Assembly (NCBI GenBank): GCA_035689165.1
Contig: DASSLZ010000286.1
Location: forward strand, 1 to 9,786
Direction of reading: 5' to 3'
DNA length: 9,786 nt
Source of the DNA: DASQJL01 sp035689165
GTDB taxonomy: Bacteria; Eisenbacteria; RBG-16-71-46; SZUA-252
The notes beneath the pieces were generated by a model, which had not been told where the DNA came from, searched no databases, and saw only the letters and a list, made by a program, of their open reading frames with translations. Positions 6,259-9,786 of this stretch are shown here, one piece after another. The position numbers and the translations under genes are program-made. Every line of letters starts with the position of its first letter. Positions within the stretch are counted from its first letter, which is position 1.

Positions 6259-8784
6259 CTAAAGGAGCCCCTCCAGTACGTAGAGCGTGCTCAGCCGCTG
6301 CATGTAGCTGTACGCGAAGGCCTGGCCGTCGGCTGACATTCGAACGGCGGTCACCCCCTCGACGCCCGCGGGATCCAGCGGCGAGAGCCGCTTCCACTCG
6401 GTTCGTTCCCCGGTGGCGTGGTCGACTTGGAAGACGCGAGCCGGCAATTCGCCGCGGGTGAACACGAAGAGCGCCGCCCCATCCGCGCCCCAGCCCACGG
6501 GGCGATCGGCCAGCGTGACCTGCGGCAGGCCTCGTGGCTCGGCGCCGTCCGTGAAGTAAATCTTCAGGGTCCGCTCGGGACCCATGGCGGCGACGGATCG
6601 TCCATCCGGCGACACCATCACTTCGTGCCAGGAAAGTCCCTCTTCGCTGAACGGCTCGAACTTCCCGGTGGCGGGGTCCAGCCGGTGCAGCCGCAAGCCA
6701 TGGCCGGGCTCGTGAGCGATCATGCAGATCGTGCCGTCGGGGAACCAGCGCGCCGAGTTCACGTCCCAGGCGCCGGTCGGAATCGTCTTCGGCTCGCCGG
6801 CGCCCGCGGGGAGCAGTGTCAGCACGGAGGGTGACCGGCCGATCCCGGCGACCACCCACTGACCGTCGGGGGAAAGGTCGAACCCCTGGCCATCGCCCAC
6901 GTGGATCGCGGGAGATCCATCCGTCCCGCGCAGGTACACCGAGTGCAGCTCGCCTCCACCCACGCCCGATTCTTCGAGCAGCAACTCGCGCCCGTCCGGC
7001 GTCATCCCGCGCGGCATCGACCAGTCGAGCCAGGAAAGGTCGCGGGGCACCGTCTCGCCGGGCGTGAGGAAGTCCGTTCGCATCCGCTCGTTCTCGAGGG
7101 TGAAGAGGACCGCCCCTTCCCGCGAGACGTCGTTCAGCGTCATGTGCCCCGGGACCTGCAGCAGCAGGCGCATCGTTCCTTCGGGGGAGATGGCGTAGAG
7201 CTCACGGCCGACGCCGGTGCGGAACGCGCTGAAGAGGATCTCCTTGCCGTCGGGGGACCAGGCGAGTCCGCGCGTGCTGGCCCATCCAGGGGACAGTGAG
7301 GTGTACCTGCCGGAGAGATCCACCATGGCGGGGCCGCCGGCGTCGTTGCCGCGAAGGGGATGGTCGAGGAACGCGATCTTCGTTCCATCCGGCGAGAGCC
7401 GCATGTGGCTGATCCAGCCCGCCGTTCGATGGAGCACCTTGCCGGCTGGATACTCGATCCGCTCGAAACCGCCCTCATCGCGCAGGATCACGAGCTGCCG
7501 GCCGTCGGGAGTCCAGTCGGCCTCGCGCACGTTGTCGAGGATCTCCTTGGGCGCGCCGCCTCCCGAGGGCATGCGCGCGAGCATCCCGCTATAGATGAAG
7601 CCACCGCGGGCCCGGCGCCGGAGCGAAACCGCCATCTCGCCCGAGCGCGCGATGGAGAGAATGTCCGTGCCCGGAAATCCAAGGGCGCGCGACTCCGGAT
7701 TTCCGGGATAGGCCCAGAAGAGCTCCGCGGGCCGCCCCTCCCACGACGCGCAGAAGCACACCGCCTGGCCGTCGGGCGCGAAGCGTGCGGAAAGAAGGGA
7801 TCCCTGCCGGTAGGTGATGCGCTTGTAGGTCAGGGCGGTCATCGGGGCCGGGGTGGACTCTGCGCCCGGCAGTACGTCCGGCCGCGCGGCGCCGCTCCGC
7901 CGGGACGCCGTCTCGATCAGGCTCAGCGCGAACGCGAGGTCGTGTGCGGTCTGGAACCGGTCCTCCGGTGCCTTCTCCAGGGCGCGCTCCACCAGCGAAG
8001 AGATTCCCGGCGCCGCTTCCTCGATGGAGACGGGAAGCTCCTCCGGCTTCGTGTTCAGGATCGCGCTCAGGCGGTCCATCGGTGTGGGGCCGTCGAACGC
8101 GCGGCGTGCTGTCAGCATCTCGTAGAGGATCGCGCCCACCGCAAACAGGTCGGCCCGATGGTCCACGGTCTGCTGGCGGATCTGCTCGGGGGCCATGTAG
8201 CTCGCCGTGCCGAGGATGGCGCCCGTTTCGGTCAGCTGCGGCGCGATGGACGCGGTGTCGTCTTCGCGCGTGGCCGCGGCCCCGGCCCCGGCTTCGCCGG
8301 ACATGAGCTTCGCCAGGCCGAAGTCCACGATCTTCAAGTGATCGCCCTTCAGCACCATGAGGTTCTCGGGCTTGAGGTCGCGGTGGACGATCCCCCTGGC
8401 GTGCGCGGCCGCGAGGCCGTTCGCGATCTGGATGGCGAACGCGATCGCCTTCTTCGGGGGAAGCGGGCTCTGCGCCACGCGGGCGCGCAGCGTCGTCCCC
8501 TCGATCAGCTCGCTCACGAGGTAGGGCACGGCGCCCGCGACACCCACGTCGTGGATCGCGACGATGTTCGGATGGTTGAGCTGCGCGGCGGAGCGGGCCT
8601 CGCGTTCGAAGCGACGCTGGCGCTCGGCGTCGGCCGCGAAGGAAGAGGGGAGGATCTTGACCGCGACATCCCGGCCGAGCCGTGCGTCCTTGGCGCGGTA
8701 CACCTCGCCCATGCCGCCCGCGCCCAGCAATCCTTGGATCTCGTAGGGCCCGAGACGGGAACCGGGCGGGATGGTTTCGGTCAT
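6259..8784 (-). CDS. Ser/Thr protein kinase C with C-terminal TolB/PD40-like beta-propeller
   Basis: An 841-residue paralog of kinases A and B. The kinase motifs are complete: GAGGMG at 21-26, K43, E62, HRDLKPEN at 134-141, DFG at 154-156, APE at 198-200. A short polar linker (about 293-318) has no transmembrane segment, so a soluble kinase is predicted. The propeller (about 325-841) has many xPDG turns (APDGQAV, TPDGRQL, SPDGTKI, SPDGKEI, SPDGQWV, FPDGTI, SPDGRSV). Long stretches of the propeller are almost word-for-word the same as kinase B, including GRPAELFWAYPGNPESRALG. The activation segment has a longer, diverged Ala/Gly/Asp-rich insert (about 161-187). The ATG start at 8784 has GAGG seven bases upstream. 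An operator-like palindrome lies 85-100 bases before the start. The gene is transcribed alone and ends convergently with the SnoaL-like gene. Confidence 0.95.
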   Translation of the reverse strand: MTETIPPGSRLGPYEIQGLLGAGGMGEVYRAKDARLGRDVAVKILPSSFAADAERQRRFEREARSAAQLNHPNIVAIHDVGVAGAVPYLVSELIEGTTLRARVAQSPLPPKKAIAFAIQIANGLAAAHARGIVHRDLKPENLMVLKGDHLKIVDFGLAKLMSGEAGAGAAATREDDTASIAPQLTETGAILGTASYMAPEQIRQQTVDHRADLFAVGAILYEMLTARRAFDGPTPMDRLSAILNTKPEELPVSIEEAAPGISSLVERALEKAPEDRFQTAHDLAFALSLIETASRRSGAARPDVLPGAESTPAPMTALTYKRITYRQGSLLSARFAPDGQAVCFCASWEGRPAELFWAYPGNPESRALGFPGTDILSIARSGEMAVSLRRRARGGFIYSGMLARMPSGGGAPKEILDNVREADWTPDGRQLVILRDEGGFERIEYPAGKVLHRTAGWISHMRLSPDGTKIAFLDHPLRGNDAGGPAMVDLSGRYTSLSPGWASTRGLAWSPDGKEILFSAFRTGVGRELYAISPEGTMRLLLQVPGHMTLNDVSREGAVLFTLENERMRTDFLTPGETVPRDLSWLDWSMPRGMTPDGRELLLEESGVGGGELHSVYLRGTDGSPAIHVGDGQGFDLSPDGQWVVAGIGRSPSVLTLLPAGAGEPKTIPTGAWDVNSARWFPDGTICMIAHEPGHGLRLHRLDPATGKFEPFSEEGLSWHEVMVSPDGRSVAAMGPERTLKIYFTDGAEPRGLPQVTLADRPVGWGADGAALFVFTRGELPARVFQVDHATGERTEWKRLSPLDPAGVEGVTAVRMSADGQAFAYSYMQRLSTLYVLEGLL

Positions 8785-8868
8785 GTCAGAGCCTCGGATG
8801 AATGCTGGGGATCGGCACCCTCAGAACAGTAAACGAATCGACGGAGCGATCGTAACGGGAGTGTGGAA

Positions 8869-8884
8869 CATACTCTGGAGTATG
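8869..8884. promoter_or_regulatory. Operator-like palindrome upstream of kinase C
   Basis: catactctggagtatg has perfect 6-bp arms around ctgg and is the exact reverse complement of 4046-4061, upstream of the ATPase gene. Flanking bases also agree in part: on the minus strand both sites read agtatgtt on their downstream side. It lies 85-100 bases before the kinase C start, a suitable place for a regulator site. The cognate regulator is not in the window and its family cannot be told from the motif. Confidence 0.6.
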
Positions 8885-9030
8885 CGTTTGAGCCTAAAAG
8901 GCACATTCCATCCCCGTTCAGCCTGGGCCGTCAGAGCGGCCTGACAAGTTGGCAGTATCTGCGGCAAATGGTGGCTCCGAGCCGTCATTCGGCGCTTCGC
9001 GAACAGGCAGCGAATCCTTGGCTTACGGAT

Positions 9031-9047
9031 CCCGCCCTTCGGGCGGG
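9031..9047. other. Perfect 7-bp GC hairpin (cccgccc-ttc-gggcggg)
   Basis: A compact, very stable stem-loop in the intergenic region about 85 bases before the small membrane-peptide gene. No T-run follows on either strand, so it is a poor intrinsic terminator. It could be part of a leader structure or a small RNA. Confidence 0.5.
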
Positions 9048-9132
9048 GTATGGGTACGAACCCTGCAGGAGATGACGATGTCGGGAGATTTGGGATTGCC
9101 GACCCAACAGGCCCAGCCTGAGGGAGGTGACC

Positions 9133-9264
9133 ATGAACCGGCTTATGAATGTTTCACCGGTGCCCGGCACGTTTGGCTTTGTGACGTTCCTGGTGCTGTT
9201 GCCCGTGGCGGGATTGGTCTTTGGAATCCTGCTCCTGGCATTGCTCGGCGCCATCTTCCATTAA
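9133..9264 (+). CDS. Small hydrophobic membrane peptide (43 aa), unrecognised
   Basis: The open frame starts with ATG at 9133, preceded by GGGAGGTG (9122-9129) with three bases between that motif and the ATG, and ends TAA at 9262-9264. The product has a short polar N-terminus (MNRLMNVSPVPGT), then one continuous hydrophobic stretch from about residue 14 to 42 rich in Leu, Val, Phe and Gly, ending FH. This is long enough for one membrane-spanning helix, or two short ones broken by the Pro-Val-Ala-Gly at 24-27. A good ribosome site, codons favouring G or C in the third position, and a strong hairpin downstream all argue for a real gene. I do not recognise a family. It could be a small membrane protein acting with a partner, or a toxin-like peptide; neither is shown. 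Confidence 0.6.
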   Translation: MNRLMNVSPVPGTFGFVTFLVLLPVAGLVFGILLLALLGAIFH

Positions 9265-9328
9265 GAGGAGAGGAACGCACTCCCCTGGCAGGGGGCCCAA
9301 CGTAACGCAACACCGGTGAGTTTGAACG

Positions 9329-9398
9329 GCCCGCCGATTCGATGTTCGGTCTCTCCTGCTCGGACGTAGCCATGGAGCAGGGGGGAGAGTCGGCGGGC
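9329..9398 (+). terminator. Long two-part hairpin downstream of the small membrane-peptide gene
   Basis: Outer arms gcccgccga (9329-9337) and tcggcgggc (9390-9398) pair perfectly over 9 bp. Inside them ctctcctgctc (9351-9361) pairs with gagcagg(gggg)agag (9375-9389) apart from a bulge of extra G. The sequence after it is tcgttct, only weakly T-rich. It lies 65 bases after the small gene's stop and 72 before the next gene, so a terminator or structured 3' end is likely. A smaller stem (cccct/agggg, 9282-9294) precedes it. Confidence 0.55.
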
Positions 9399-9469
9399 TC
9401 GTTCTACACCCGCGCCTAGCCCTCCGGAAGCACGTCCATCGCGGCCCCGACCCTTCCCGGAGAGCATCC

Positions 9470-9786
9470 ATGAGCCTGCCGCGCCGCGGCCTCGCCGCAC
9501 CTCTTCTGATCCTGGCGGCGACCTTCGTGGCCGCCATCGCCCTCGTCCCGACGACCCCCGCCCAGGCGGCTCCTCTTTTCCAGGCGGACTTCGAGTCCTA
9601 CGACGCGGGCGCCACGCAGGCGTTCCTGCCGGGCGCCGCCCAGTCGCAGCCGACCGGCGTCGCGGCGGGCGACATGAACGGGGACGGCCTGGCCGATCTC
9701 GTGGTCGCCTGTCCTGGAAGTCCCGCGGGCGCCTTCACGGGGAGCACGATATCGGTCCTTCTTCGCCGGACCTCTGCGGCCGTGCC
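9470..9786 (+). CDS. Secreted FG-GAP/VCBS-repeat protein (N-terminal part; runs off the right edge)
   Basis: The first 105 codons are visible. A signal peptide is clear: arginines at 5-6, a hydrophobic core at about 9-26, and a probable cleavage site after AQA (31-33). A short region with FESYDAG follows. Then GVAAGDMNGDGLADLVVACPG (63-83, written here as the repeat core) has the DxNxDGxxD calcium-binding loop (D68, N70, D72, D76) typical of FG-GAP/VCBS beta-propeller repeats. Such proteins are secreted or cell-surface and often large, with further repeats and a C-terminal sorting domain, which here would lie beyond the window. The ATG has GGAGAG five bases upstream. The strong hairpin before it suggests it is its own transcription unit, but I see no clear promoter in the 72-base gap. 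Confidence 0.85.
   Translation, partial: MSLPRRGLAAPLLILAATFVAAIALVPTTPAQAAPLFQADFESYDAGATQAFLPGAAQSQPTGVAAGDMNGDGLADLVVACPGSPAGAFTGSTISVLLRRTSAAV

Larger units (their letters stand above)
8785..9132. other. 348-base intergenic region between divergent kinase C and the small membrane-peptide gene
   Basis: Contents that I can point to: the kinase C leader with its Shine-Dalgarno, the palindrome at 8869-8884, small stems at 8892-8902 (gcct/aggc) and 8926-8941 (ggccg/cggcc), a clean hairpin at 9031-9047, and a weak stem ttggg/cccaa (9090-9107) just before the plus-strand ribosome site GGGAGGTG. I found no convincing -35/-10 pair on either strand. Short open frames here lack ribosome sites and look spurious. 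No tRNA, rRNA or recognisable riboswitch was seen. Confidence 0.6.

Noticed and set aside
7360..8832. Long plus-strand open frame (490 codons) opposite kinase C
   Set aside because: Same reasoning. The same type of shadow appears at the equivalent place opposite kinases A and B, as expected from paralogous codons rather than a conserved antisense gene.
8863..9075. 70-codon plus-strand frame in the intergenic region upstream of the small peptide gene
   Set aside because: No ribosome site, it begins within the operator-like palindrome, and it has no recognisable pattern. Kept as non-coding.
9031..9075. tRNA-like T-arm (gggtacgaaccc) near a GC hairpin
   Set aside because: The stem pairs only four bases, and no acceptor, D or anticodon arms could be built around it on either strand.

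Overview
The window is GC-rich bacterial DNA, apart from short AT-rich palindromic patches between genes. The most distinctive genes are Hanks-type Ser/Thr kinases fused to C-terminal TolB/PD40-type beta-propellers. Near the right edge is a secreted FG-GAP/VCBS-type protein. This combination is common in Acidobacteriota, Gemmatimonadota and 'Candidatus Eisenbacteria'-like lineages. I infer a member of that general group and cannot place it more precisely from this sequence alone.

Layout, left to right. (1) Positions 1-3220, minus strand: two tandem paralogous kinases. Kinase B (668-3220) is transcribed first. Kinase A (1-671, cut by the window edge) starts with a TTG that overlaps B's stop codon. 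The two share a 142-bp block with only two differences. (2) Positions 3221-4168: a small AAA_28-type P-loop ATPase gene (minus). Diverged 33-bp direct repeats lie on either side of it; each is an AT-rich palindrome joined to a GC-rich palindrome. A strong 22-bp operator-like palindrome lies upstream of the gene. (3) Positions 4169-6065: an FAD-dependent oxidoreductase (minus) and a membrane-anchored or secreted SnoaL/NTF2-like protein (plus), transcribed divergently from a 202-bp region that also carries a run of nine C. (4) Positions 6066-6258: a convergent intergenic region with GC-rich hairpins. (5) Positions 6259-8784, minus: kinase C, a third full-length paralog. Upstream of it is the same 16-bp palindrome core found before the ATPase gene. 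(6) Positions 8785-9786: a non-coding stretch, then an unrecognised 43-aa hydrophobic peptide (plus) with a good ribosome binding site, a long hairpin, and the start of a secreted FG-GAP/VCBS protein (plus).

How the parts may work together (inference). The three kinases look like a locally expanded family of soluble sensor-kinases, with conserved propellers and variable activation segments. The shared palindrome suggests that the ATPase gene and kinase C answer to one regulator that is not encoded here. The oxidoreductase and SnoaL-like pair could be co-controlled from their shared promoter region, but no substrate can be read from the sequence. Kinases B and C are direct repeats around a 3-kb unrelated island, so the locus could rearrange by homologous recombination.
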